A stretch of 7,534 nt of DNA from Accumulibacter sp. (lineage in GTDB: Bacteria; Pseudomonadota; Gammaproteobacteria; Burkholderiales; Rhodocyclaceae), in NCBI GenBank assembly GCA_031276375.1, contig JAISNE010000293.1, positions 1 through 7,534 on the forward strand, in the 5' to 3' direction. Each line of letters opens with the position of its first letter. Position 1 is the first letter of the stretch. The position numbers and the translations under genes are program-made. The notes beneath the pieces were generated by a model. The model made no database searches and had not been told where the DNA came from. It saw only the letters and a list, made by a program, of their open reading frames with translations. Of the stretch, positions 1 through 5,119 are shown in pieces.

Positions 1-189
1 GTGATGTGGAAAAGCCTGCCGGACGGCGGCATCGGGCTTGGCCGTGCCGATATCCATGTCGCGGAAAACCTGCGCCGAATCGACGCTGACGAGTTCGAGC
101 GGAAAACGCTCGGCCAGCCACAAGGCCAGCGCCGTTTTGCCCGATGCCGTGGGCCCGATGAGCAGGATGGCGGGAGGCAGGGAAGACAT
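1..189 (-). CDS. miaA: tRNA dimethylallyltransferase MiaA, N-terminal fragment
   Basis: MiaA transfers a dimethylallyl group from DMAPP to the N6 of A37 in tRNAs that read codons starting with U, in the cytoplasm. Only the first 63 residues lie in the window; the rest runs off the left edge. Visible features are a P-loop GPTASGKT at residues 12-19, followed by [18 protein letters not shown] at about 35-52. This is the family signature of substrate-binding Asp/Ser residues and the DIGTAKP segment. The start is the ATG at 189-187, a normal distance ahead of the P-loop; I see no strong Shine-Dalgarno sequence before it. The gene upstream on the same strand is a small secreted protein, 141 bp away, so miaA probably has its own promoter or depends on read-through. 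The identification rests on clear family motifs. Confidence 0.95.
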   Translation of the reverse strand, partial: MSSLPPAILLIGPTASGKTALALWLAERFPLELVSVDSAQVFRDMDIGTAKPDAAVRQAFPHH

Positions 190-228
190 TTCAGTCAAGC
201 GCGACGAAAAGCGTTTTATCCAAAACAG

Positions 229-243
229 ACTCCGGCTGGAAAC
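229..243 (+). repeat. Degenerate copy of a 15-nt intergenic motif
   Basis: ACTCCGGCTGGAAAC here differs at two positions from ACTCCGGTTTGAAAC, found at 893-907 and, on the opposite strand, at 3842-3856. It lies in the 141-bp spacer between miaA and the DUF4124-like gene. A short palindrome, CCGCC-GAA-GGCGG, follows at 243-255. Function is unknown; it is probably a decayed member of the repeat family seen in the other spacers. Confidence 0.4.
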
Positions 244-304
244 CGCCGAAGGCGGATGAGGCGGGGGTTCGGCTTGACCAGCCCTGCTTTGCCTGCCGCG
301 TCAG

Positions 305-320
305 GCCGCGTCTTGCCGGC
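305..320 (+). repeat. Degenerate REP-like hairpin
   Basis: GCCGCGTCTTGCCGGC closely resembles the intact hairpin at 3783-3799 (GCCGGCATCTTGCCGGT), sharing the TCT loop and the right arm. The left arm here has lost pairing by a small change and a 1-base deletion. It sits just downstream of the stop codon of the DUF4124-like gene (which reads leftward), the usual place for a REP-type element. It is not followed by a T-run on either strand, so it is not a classical terminator. Confidence 0.35.
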
Positions 321-330
321 TTCCATCCAT

Positions 331-792
331 TCAGGAACCGCAGTTCAAACGGGAAATATCATCGGTGACGCGGCGATGTTCCGAATTCAGCCATTCGTTA
401 TCCACCGCCCGCCGAAGAGCGGCGACATGTTGTTTATAGTATTGAAGATCGGCGCATTTCTTTTCATTGATATCTTGATTTTCGCTCACCTCGATTTGCG
501 TTTCCCGCTGGAATAACGGGAGTCGCGGGAGTCGCGGACTTTCCCGGTCGGGACGATCCGGCCGCGCTTTCAAGCGTTGCCGCTCACTGTCGGGAAGCCT
601 CGGCACGGTCGATAGCGGCGGCAAATCCTCGACTCGCACACGCCGGCTTTCCTTGGCCGTGAATTCCGCGCATGGCTTGTCGGAAATCAATTTACCGCCG
701 TTCTTCTCGCAATGGTAAATGATTTGCTGCGATAGCGCGGCGGAACTGAAAAACCAGAAACTTGCAACAAAAACCAGTTTTCCGAAGAGCAT
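331..792 (-). CDS. Small secreted DUF4124-like protein
   Basis: A 153-residue protein with an N-terminal signal peptide: MLFGK, then a hydrophobic stretch to about residue 20 ending SSAALSQ, so export to the periplasm is expected. Directly after it comes IIYHCEKNGGKLISDKPC (about 24-41), which matches the Y-x-C-x-x-x-G-x-x-x-x-SDxPC pattern of DUF4124 domains. A proline- and arginine-rich linker follows (about 48-92), then a charged helical C-terminal half with two further cysteines (about 113 and 151). I chose the ATG at 792-790 because it begins the signal peptide and is preceded by GGGGA a few bases upstream; an in-frame extension to 996 runs through repeat sequence and is unlikely to be translated. 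The gene looks AT-richer than its neighbours. The family has no established biochemical function. Confidence 0.75.
   Translation of the reverse strand: MLFGKLVFVASFWFFSSAALSQQIIYHCEKNGGKLISDKPCAEFTAKESRRVRVEDLPPLSTVPRLPDSERQRLKARPDRPDRESPRLPRLPLFQRETQIEVSENQDINEKKCADLQYYKQHVAALRRAVDNEWLNSEHRRVTDDISRLNCGS
518..535 (+). repeat. Tandem 9-bp duplication inside the DUF4124-like gene
   Basis: GGGAGTCGC occurs twice back to back. On the coding (minus) strand it yields the repeated tripeptide in SPRLPRLPL within the Pro/Arg-rich linker. Being a multiple of three it keeps the frame, so it looks like a small slippage or duplication event in a tolerant linker. Confidence 0.7.
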
Positions 793-813
793 ATATTCCC
801 CAATTCTGCGGTG

Positions 814-845
814 CGGGCTTGCAACCCGTCCCCTGGATTTCCAGG
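814..845. repeat. Pair of small palindromes
   Basis: CGGGCTTGCAACCCG (814-828) folds with a CGGG/CCCG stem, and CCTGG-ATTT-CCAGG (832-845) forms a 5-bp stem with a 4-nt loop. They lie 22 bp upstream of the DUF4124-like start codon, inside its expected 5' untranslated region or promoter. They could be REP-like remnants or affect that transcript's leader; I cannot tell which. Confidence 0.45.
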
Positions 846-892
846 CGGCGCGGCGTCTCGTTTGGCTGTCCGAATGCCGTCGTCCGGGAAAA

Positions 893-908
893 ACTCCGGT
901 TTGAAACC
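893..908 (+). repeat. Shared intergenic motif (ACTCCGGTTTGAAACC)
   Basis: The first 15 nt are an exact reverse-complement match to 3842-3856 and differ at two positions from 229-243. The right part, GGTTT-G-AAACC (898-908), is itself palindromic. All three copies lie in spacers that also contain REP-like hairpins, so the motif is probably part of, or a target of, the same repeat family. Confidence 0.6.
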
Positions 909-945
909 AAGTTGCGCTCAATAGGCCATGCATCAGGATTTCGGC

Positions 946-967
946 CATTTTTTGGCGCATCGCGAGG
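946..967 (+). repeat. Left copy of a 22-nt imperfect direct repeat
   Basis: Starts CATTTTTTGGCGCATCGCG and matches 1095-1116 with about three differences (one T of the T-run and two or three substitutions, depending on alignment). Together the two copies bracket 968-1094, which contains the long inverted repeat at 1000-1064. This arrangement could reflect insertion of the palindromic unit with duplication of flanking DNA, or an older tandem duplication. Confidence 0.45.
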
Positions 968-999
968 GTTTGACTACAACTTTGTATAAGTCCCACGAA

Positions 1000-1064
1000 G
1001 CGGGCGAGACGCCCGCGCTCCCGGATTTTGGCGCGAGAGAGTGGAGCGCGGGCGTCCCGCCCGC
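1000..1064. repeat. Inverted pair of REP-like hairpins (BIME-like)
   Basis: Two 22-nt arms (1000-1021 and 1043-1064) are inverted copies of each other with a single mismatch, separated by 21 nt. Each arm is itself a hairpin: GCGGGCG-AGA-CGCCCGC on the left and GCGGGCG-TCC-CGCCCGC on the right, both with 7-bp stems and 3-nt loops. The outward sequence GCTCC/GGAGC is also shared. This is the architecture of bacterial interspersed mosaic elements: two REPs in opposite orientation. No RAYT (REP-associated tyrosine transposase) gene is in this window. Confidence 0.8.
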
Positions 1065-1094
1065 AATGCGAGCCGCGCTCTCGCCTACCGCCGT

Positions 1095-1116
1095 CATTTT
1101 TGGCGTATCACGATGG
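1095..1116 (+). repeat. Right copy of a 22-nt imperfect direct repeat
   Basis: Starts CATTTTTGGCGTATCACG and pairs with 946-967. It lies about 27 bp upstream of the candidate -35 box of the arsR-type gene. Confidence 0.45.
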
Positions 1117-1142
1117 TGTGGCGGCAACCTGGTATCGAAGGG

Positions 1143-1171
1143 TTGACACAACGCAACGATATAACTAAGAT
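1143..1171 (+). promoter_or_regulatory. Candidate sigma-70 promoter for the arsR-type gene, possibly leaderless
   Basis: A perfect TTGACA (1143-1148) is followed after exactly 17 bp by TAAGAT (1166-1171, four of six consensus positions). A start site about 7 bases after the -10 box would fall at about 1178, next to the ATG at 1179, so the mRNA would be leaderless or nearly so. That agrees with the absence of a Shine-Dalgarno sequence there. GATAT occurs at 1158-1162 and again at 1175-1179 around the -10 box; such AT-rich half-sites are where an ArsR-type repressor could bind for autoregulation, but this is inference. Confidence 0.45.
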
Positions 1172-1178
1172 CATCGAT

Positions 1179-1490
1179 ATGAAAACCGACTATACCCGTT
1201 CCATCCCGCCCGAATGGCGTCCAATGTCCCGTGTGTTCACGGCCTTGGGCGACGAGCACCGGCAACGCATCCTGATGTTGTTCGACAAGGGCGAGCGGCT
1301 CAATGTCGGGCAGATCGCCGCGGTGTCGACGCTGACCCGCTCGACGGTGTCGCATCATCTGAAAATCCTGCGCGAGGCGGACGTGCTGTGTTCGGAGAAG
1401 ATCGGCAAGGAAGTGTGGTTCTGGATCAACCGGCGCCGGCTGGAGGAAACGCTCGGCGATGTGCTCGACTATGTGCGCGCGCATTGCTGA
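1179..1490 (+). CDS. ArsR-family winged-helix transcriptional regulator without classical metal site
   Basis: A 103-residue cytoplasmic DNA-binding protein. ALGDEHRQRILMLF (about 22-35) is the first helix region of the ArsR fold. LNVGQIAAVSTLTRSTVSHHLKILREADVL (about 41-70) is the helix-turn-helix with the family's TxSTVSHHLKxLREA recognition helix. KEVWFWIN (about 77-84) is the beta wing. The alpha-3 metal motif ELCVCDL of ArsR/SmtB proteins is replaced here by RLNVGQIA. The only cysteines are C71 and C103, so arsenic or zinc sensing by the classical site is unlikely. The ATG at 1179 is chosen because the fold begins soon after it; a longer frame from 1041 runs through repeat sequence. The gene lies 61 bp ahead of aas on the same strand, so control of the lipid-recycling genes is a reasonable inference. 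Confidence 0.88.
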   Translation: MKTDYTRSIPPEWRPMSRVFTALGDEHRQRILMLFDKGERLNVGQIAAVSTLTRSTVSHHLKILREADVLCSEKIGKEVWFWINRRRLEETLGDVLDYVRAHC

Positions 1491-1541
1491 ATTTTTTCAA
1501 CTCGACATAGCGAAAATCATGATTATGACAAACAAAAACAC

Positions 1542-1547
1542 GAGGGA
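1542..1547 (+). promoter_or_regulatory. Ribosome binding site deciding the aas GTG start
   Basis: GAGGGA lies 4 bases before GTG at 1552. The upstream in-frame ATGs at 1519 and 1525 have only AT-rich sequence ahead of them, and the resulting protein length fits the family best from the GTG. Confidence 0.5.
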
Positions 1548-1551
1548 ATCC

Positions 1552-3717
1552 GTGTTGCGCGTGTTTCTTCACGCCATCGTGCGCACGCTGGCGCGGCTCC
1601 TCTTCCGCGTGCGGGTGCAGGGGATGGAGCGGGCGATGGCGGCCGGGGCGGCGCGCGATCGGCGTTTGCTGGTGATCGCCAATCACGAGTCCTTTCTCGA
1701 CGGGATATTGCTCGGGCTGTTCCTGCCGCTCGGGAACCCGGTGTTCGTGGTGCATACCGAGGTGGTGAAGCGCCGCTTCTGGCGTTTCTGGCTCGCTCTG
1801 ATGGCCGATTATCTGGCGGTCGATCCGGGCAATCCGATGGCCATGAAGCGGGTCATCCGCCTGATCGAGTCCGGCAGGCCCGTGGTGATTTTCCCGGAAG
1901 GACGAATCACGCGCACCGGCAGCCTGATGAAGGTTTACGACGGGCCGGCCTTCGTGGCCGCGAAGACGGGCGCGACACTCCTGCCGGTGCGTCTCGACGG
2001 ACCGTCGCGCAGCTATTTCTCGCGGCTCCACGGACGTCCGCGCAAGCTGTTTCCGCGCATCACCCTCACCGTGCTGCCGCTGACCGCCTTGCCGATGCCG
2101 GACGCGCCGACCGCCCGGGCGCGCCGGCGCAAGGCGGGCGAGGCGCTGCGCCGCCTGATGCAGGAAATGGCGCTGGCGCGGCCGCAGCAGCGCACCCTGT
2201 ACGGGGCGCTGTGCGACGCGATCGAACTGCACGGGCGGGACCGCCACATGGTGGAAGACATCAGGCAGGTGGAGTATTCCTACCAGGATCTGCTGAAGGC
2301 CGCGCTCTCGCTCGGGCGGCTGACCGGACGCCTGACCCGCCCCGACGAGCGCGTCGGTCTGCTGCTGCCGAACATGATGCCGGCGGTCGGCCTGTTTCTC
2401 GGCCTGTCGGCGCAAAAACGCGTGCCGGCGATGCTCAACTACAGCGCCGGCGTCGATGGCATGCAGGCTGCCTGCGCGGCGGCGGACATCCGCCTGGTGA
2501 TTACTTCGCGCGCCTTCGTCGAGCAGGCCAAACTGGCCGACAAGCTGGCCGCACTGCAAGGGCTGGAGCGCATCGTGTACCTCGAGGACCTGCGCGCGGA
2601 AATGGGCTTTTTCGACAAGCTCTGGCTGATGGCCTGGGCCTTGTGGCATCCGCGCGCGGTGGAAGTCGCGGCGAGTCCCGAGGACGCGGCGGTGGTGCTG
2701 TTCACCTCCGGCTCCGAGGGCAAACCCAAGGGCGTGGTGCTCTCGCACCGCGCGATCCTCGCCAACATCGCGCAGATTCGCGCGATCATCGATTTTTCCA
2801 TCGACGACCGCGTGCTCAACGTCCTGCCGATCTTCCACTCGTTCGGGCTGACGGCGGGCACCCTGCTGCCGGTGCTCACCGGCGCGAGTCTCTTCCTCTA
2901 CCCCTCGCCGCTGCATTACCGCGTGATTCCCGAGCTTGCCTACGACCGCGGCTGCACGGTGATGTTCGGCACCAGCACCTTCCTCGGCAACTACGCGCGC
3001 TTCGCGCATCCCTACGACTTCTACCGCCTGCGCTACGTCGTCGCCGGGGCGGAAAAGCTCGCCGACGCCGTGCGCGACCAGTGGTTCGAGAAGTTCGGCA
3101 TCCGCATTCTCGAAGGTTATGGCGCCACCGAGACCGCGCCGGTGATCTCGGTCAACACGCCGATGGCCTACCGCCGCGGCACCGTGGGGCAACTGCTGCC
3201 GGGGATCGAATACCGCCTGCGCTCGGTGCCCGGCATCGAGCGCGGCGGCGTCCTGCACTTGCGCGGCCCCAACGTGATGAGCGGCTACCTCAAGGTCGAC
3301 CGGCCCGGCGTGTTGCAGGCGCCGGAATCAGACGCCGGGGCGGGCTGGTACGACACCGGCGACATCGTTGAGCTCGACGACGACGGCTTCGTGCACATCC
3401 TTGGCCGCGTCAAGCGTTTCGCCAAGGTGGCGGGCGAGATGGTCAGCCTGGAAGCGGTGGAAAAACTGGCCTTCGCCGCCGCGCCCGAGGGGCAGCACGC
3501 CGTCATTGCCCGGCCCGATCCCGGCAAGGGCGAGACGCTGGTGCTGTTTACCACCGCCGCCGGACTCGACCGCGCCGCGCTGCAAAGGACGGCGCGGGAA
3601 CGGGGCCTGCCCGAACTGGCGGTGCCGCGCAAGATCGTGTGCATCGAGGCGCTGCCGCTGCTCGGCACCGGCAAGACCGACTACGTGAAACTGCAAGGTC
3701 TGGTCGAAGAGGACTGA
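1552..3717 (+). CDS. aas: Bifunctional acyl-[ACP]-phospholipid O-acyltransferase / acyl-ACP synthetase
   Basis: Aas activates a fatty acid with ATP onto acyl carrier protein and transfers it to 2-acyl-glycerophosphoethanolamine (lysophospholipid), at the inner face of the cytoplasmic membrane. The N-terminal PlsC-type domain shows NHESFLD (H45 and D50 of the HX4D motif) and FPEGRITRTGS (from about 114). The C-terminal AMP-binding domain shows LFTSGSEGKPKG (about 383-394), EGYGATE (about 521-527), WYDTGD (about 599-604) and GTGKTD with the catalytic-type lysine near 708. I recognise the sequence as close to E. coli Aas throughout, including PSPLHYR and FGTSTFLG. The GTG at 1552 gives 721 residues, near the 719 of E. 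coli, and has GAGGGA at 1542-1547; ATGs at 1519, 1525 or 1459 are in frame but lack a good ribosome site. Domain order is intact with no missing key residue. Confidence 0.95.
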   Translation: MLRVFLHAIVRTLARLLFRVRVQGMERAMAAGAARDRRLLVIANHESFLDGILLGLFLPLGNPVFVVHTEVVKRRFWRFWLALMADYLAVDPGNPMAMKRVIRLIESGRPVVIFPEGRITRTGSLMKVYDGPAFVAAKTGATLLPVRLDGPSRSYFSRLHGRPRKLFPRITLTVLPLTALPMPDAPTARARRRKAGEALRRLMQEMALARPQQRTLYGALCDAIELHGRDRHMVEDIRQVEYSYQDLLKAALSLGRLTGRLTRPDERVGLLLPNMMPAVGLFLGLSAQKRVPAMLNYSAGVDGMQAACAAADIRLVITSRAFVEQAKLADKLAALQGLERIVYLEDLRAEMGFFDKLWLMAWALWHPRAVEVAASPEDAAVVLFTSGSEGKPKGVVLSHRAILANIAQIRAIIDFSIDDRVLNVLPIFHSFGLTAGTLLPVLTGASLFLYPSPLHYRVIPELAYDRGCTVMFGTSTFLGNYARFAHPYDFYRLRYVVAGAEKLADAVRDQWFEKFGIRILEGYGATETAPVISVNTPMAYRRGTVGQLLPGIEYRLRSVPGIERGGVLHLRGPNVMSGYLKVDRPGVLQAPESDAGAGWYDTGDIVELDDDGFVHILGRVKRFAKVAGEMVSLEAVEKLAFAAAPEGQHAVIARPDPGKGETLVLFTTAAGLDRAALQRTARERGLPELAVPRKIVCIEALPLLGTGKTDYVKLQGLVEED

Positions 3718-3730
3718 AAGTAAAAAGTAG

Positions 3731-3832
3731 GGCCGGCTTCCAGCCGGCCAGGGGAGCAGGATGCTCCCCCTACTTTGGTGGAGCCGGCATCTTGCCGGTC
3801 AGGGTTTGCGAATGGCCGGCTAGAAGCCGGCC
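3731..3832. repeat. Cluster of four 19-nt REP-like hairpins
   Basis: Four palindromes follow the aas stop codon: 3731-3749 GGCCGGCT-TCC-AGCCGGCC; 3751-3769 GGGGAGCA-GGA-TGCTCCCC; 3782-3800 with GCCGGCA-TCT-TGCCGGT; and 3814-3832 GGCCGGCT-AGA-AGCCGGCC. Each has a 7-8 bp stem and a 3-nt loop. The loops alternate between TCY and its reverse complement RGA, so the units alternate in orientation as TCC/GGA and TCT/AGA pairs. The first and fourth are inverted copies at 18 of 19 positions. No T-run follows, so these are not intrinsic terminators, but they could stabilise the aas mRNA 3' end or attenuate read-through into the hydrolase gene. Confidence 0.85.
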
Positions 3833-3841
3833 CCACATCAA

Positions 3842-3856
3842 GTTTCAAACCGGAGT
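3842..3856 (-). repeat. Shared intergenic motif, inverted copy
   Basis: GTTTCAAACCGGAGT is the exact reverse complement of 893-907. It begins 9 nt after the last hairpin of the cluster and ends 9 nt before the hydrolase start codon. The GGAG inside it serves as the likely Shine-Dalgarno core of that gene. Confidence 0.65.
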
Positions 3857-3859
3857 GAG
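3852..3859 (+). promoter_or_regulatory. Ribosome binding site of the amidohydrolase, inside the repeat motif
   Basis: GGAGTGAG precedes the ATG at 3866; the GGAG core ends 10 nt before it. It overlaps the right end of the shared intergenic motif, so the translation signal appears to have been supplied by repeat DNA. Confidence 0.55.
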
Positions 3860-3865
3860 TTTACG

Positions 3866-5119
3866 ATGGAAAAAACAAGGACCCTGCCGACGCGCCGCCG
3901 CTTCCTCACGGCGGCCGCTTCGCTGGCGATGGCTGGCGCGGCCTTCTGCGCGCACGCGCGCCGGCCCTTCCTGCTCAACCCCTGCCGCGATCCGGCGCTC
4001 GACGCCCTGACCGAAAGTCCGTGGCTCGCCAGGGTCTGGGAGGGACTCGATCCGGCGCGGGTGTGGGATGGCCACGTCCATCTGGCGGGCATCGGCGACA
4101 GCGCCAACGGGCTGAGGATCGGGCCGCGACTATTGAGCCTGTGGCATCCGGTGCTCTACGGCCAGCGCCTGTTCTATCTCAACGCCGGCTGCGTGTCGAC
4201 CGAGCCGGGCAGCGTCGACGAAAACTACGCGCGGCGCCTCGCCCTGCTCGCGCAAAACGTGGCGCCCGGCTTCAAGACGATGCTCTTCGCCTTCGACTGG
4301 TATCACGACGACAGCGGCCATCCCGTTGCCGGGCAAAGCACGTTCTACGTCCCCGACGATTACGCCCGCCGCGTGGCGGCGGCGCGGCCCGACGTGTTCG
4401 AGTGGGTCGCCTCGATCCACCCGCGCGCACCCGACGCGGTGGACCGGCTCGAAGCCGCCGCGGCGCAGGGCGCGAAGGCGGTGAAATGGCTGCCGGCGGC
4501 GCAGAACATCGATCCCGCGTCAAAGCATTGCGACGCCTTCTTCGCCGCGCTGGCCCGCCTGCGCCTGCCCTTGATTACCCATTGCGGCGCGGAAAAGGCG
4601 GCGCAAAACGCGAGCCTGGAATATCTGGGCAATCCCCTGCGCCTGCGCCGGGCGCTGGACGCGGGCGCGCGCGTGGTGGTGGCGCATTGCGCCACCGCCG
4701 GCATGGATGAGGACCTCGACCGGCCAGGGACGCGGCGCGCGAGCTTCGAGCTGTTCACCCGCCTGATGGAGCGGCCGGAATGGAAGGATCGGCTTTTCGG
4801 CGACATCTCCGCCATCGTGCTGCGCAACCGTAAGCCCGAAGTCCTCCGCGTCCTGCTCGAACGCGACGACTGGCACGAACGCCTGCTCAACGGCTCCGAC
4901 TACCCGCTGCCGGGCATCCTGCCGCTGGTCTCGCCCGCCGCGCTGGCCCGCCACGGCCTGCTGCCGCGGGAAGCCGTCGCCGACCTCGACACGCTGCGCG
5001 AACACAATCCGCTCTATTTCGACCTGGCCTTGAAGCGCGCCCTGTCGTGGAACGGCAAATCCTTCCCGCCGCGGGTCTTCGCCACCCGCGCTTTTTTCGA
5101 GGCACGCCCGCATGGATGA
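3866..5119 (+). CDS. Tat-exported metal-dependent amidohydrolase (TIM-barrel)
   Basis: A 417-residue protein with a twin-arginine signal: TRRRFLTA at residues 9-16, a hydrophobic stretch to about 27, and a likely cleavage after AHA (about 31). Export of the folded, probably metal-loaded enzyme to the periplasm is expected. The mature part looks like the amidohydrolase superfamily (amidohydrolase-2 type): HVH metal ligands at H70 and H72 after strand 1, SIHP (H185), K207 in AVKWLP, H239 in LITHCG, H274 in VVAHC, and D345 in NGSDYP as the catalytic aspartate. The complete set suggests an active enzyme. The substrate cannot be read from sequence. The gene lies between aas and an LplT-like transporter and overlaps the latter by 8 bp, so a link with lipid recycling is possible but unproven. 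Confidence 0.85.
   Translation: MEKTRTLPTRRRFLTAAASLAMAGAAFCAHARRPFLLNPCRDPALDALTESPWLARVWEGLDPARVWDGHVHLAGIGDSANGLRIGPRLLSLWHPVLYGQRLFYLNAGCVSTEPGSVDENYARRLALLAQNVAPGFKTMLFAFDWYHDDSGHPVAGQSTFYVPDDYARRVAAARPDVFEWVASIHPRAPDAVDRLEAAAAQGAKAVKWLPAAQNIDPASKHCDAFFAALARLRLPLITHCGAEKAAQNASLEYLGNPLRLRRALDAGARVVVAHCATAGMDEDLDRPGTRRASFELFTRLMERPEWKDRLFGDISAIVLRNRKPEVLRVLLERDDWHERLLNGSDYPLPGILPLVSPAALARHGLLPREAVADLDTLREHNPLYFDLALKRALSWNGKSFPPRVFATRAFFEARPHG

Larger units (their letters stand above)
793..1178. other. 386-bp intergenic region with REP-like repeats
   Basis: I see no convincing gene between the divergent DUF4124-like gene and the arsR-type gene. Open frames here have no domain similarity and run through palindromes. 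From left to right it holds two small hairpins (814-828, 832-845), the shared 15-nt motif (893-908), a 22-nt direct repeat (946-967 and 1095-1116) bracketing a long inverted repeat (1000-1064), and a candidate promoter for the arsR-type gene (1143-1171). It must also contain the leftward promoter for the DUF4124-like gene, which I could not place. Confidence 0.6.

Noticed and set aside
970..990. TTGACT and TATAAG as a promoter on the plus strand
   Set aside because: The spacing is only 9 bp, far too short for a sigma-70 promoter.
1000..1064. A CRISPR array
   Set aside because: There are only two repeat copies, in inverted rather than direct orientation, with a single spacer and no cas genes in view.
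1041..1178. N-terminal extension of the ArsR-type protein
   Set aside because: The extension would be encoded by REP-like repeat sequence and has no similarity to the family; the ATG at 1179 fits the usual length.
933..1484. Minus-strand open frame opposite the arsR-type gene
   Set aside because: It runs through the inverted repeats and opposite a gene with clear ArsR motifs, with no domain of its own.
1426..3258. A 610-codon open frame on the minus strand opposite aas
   Set aside because: Its product is rich in Arg, His, Gln and Ala with no recognisable domain, as expected for an antisense shadow of a GC-rich gene; the plus strand encodes a clear Aas.
3731..3769. The two hairpins after aas as a rho-independent terminator
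   Set aside because: No run of T follows either hairpin on the plus strand, and the same structures occur in other spacers as a repeat family.
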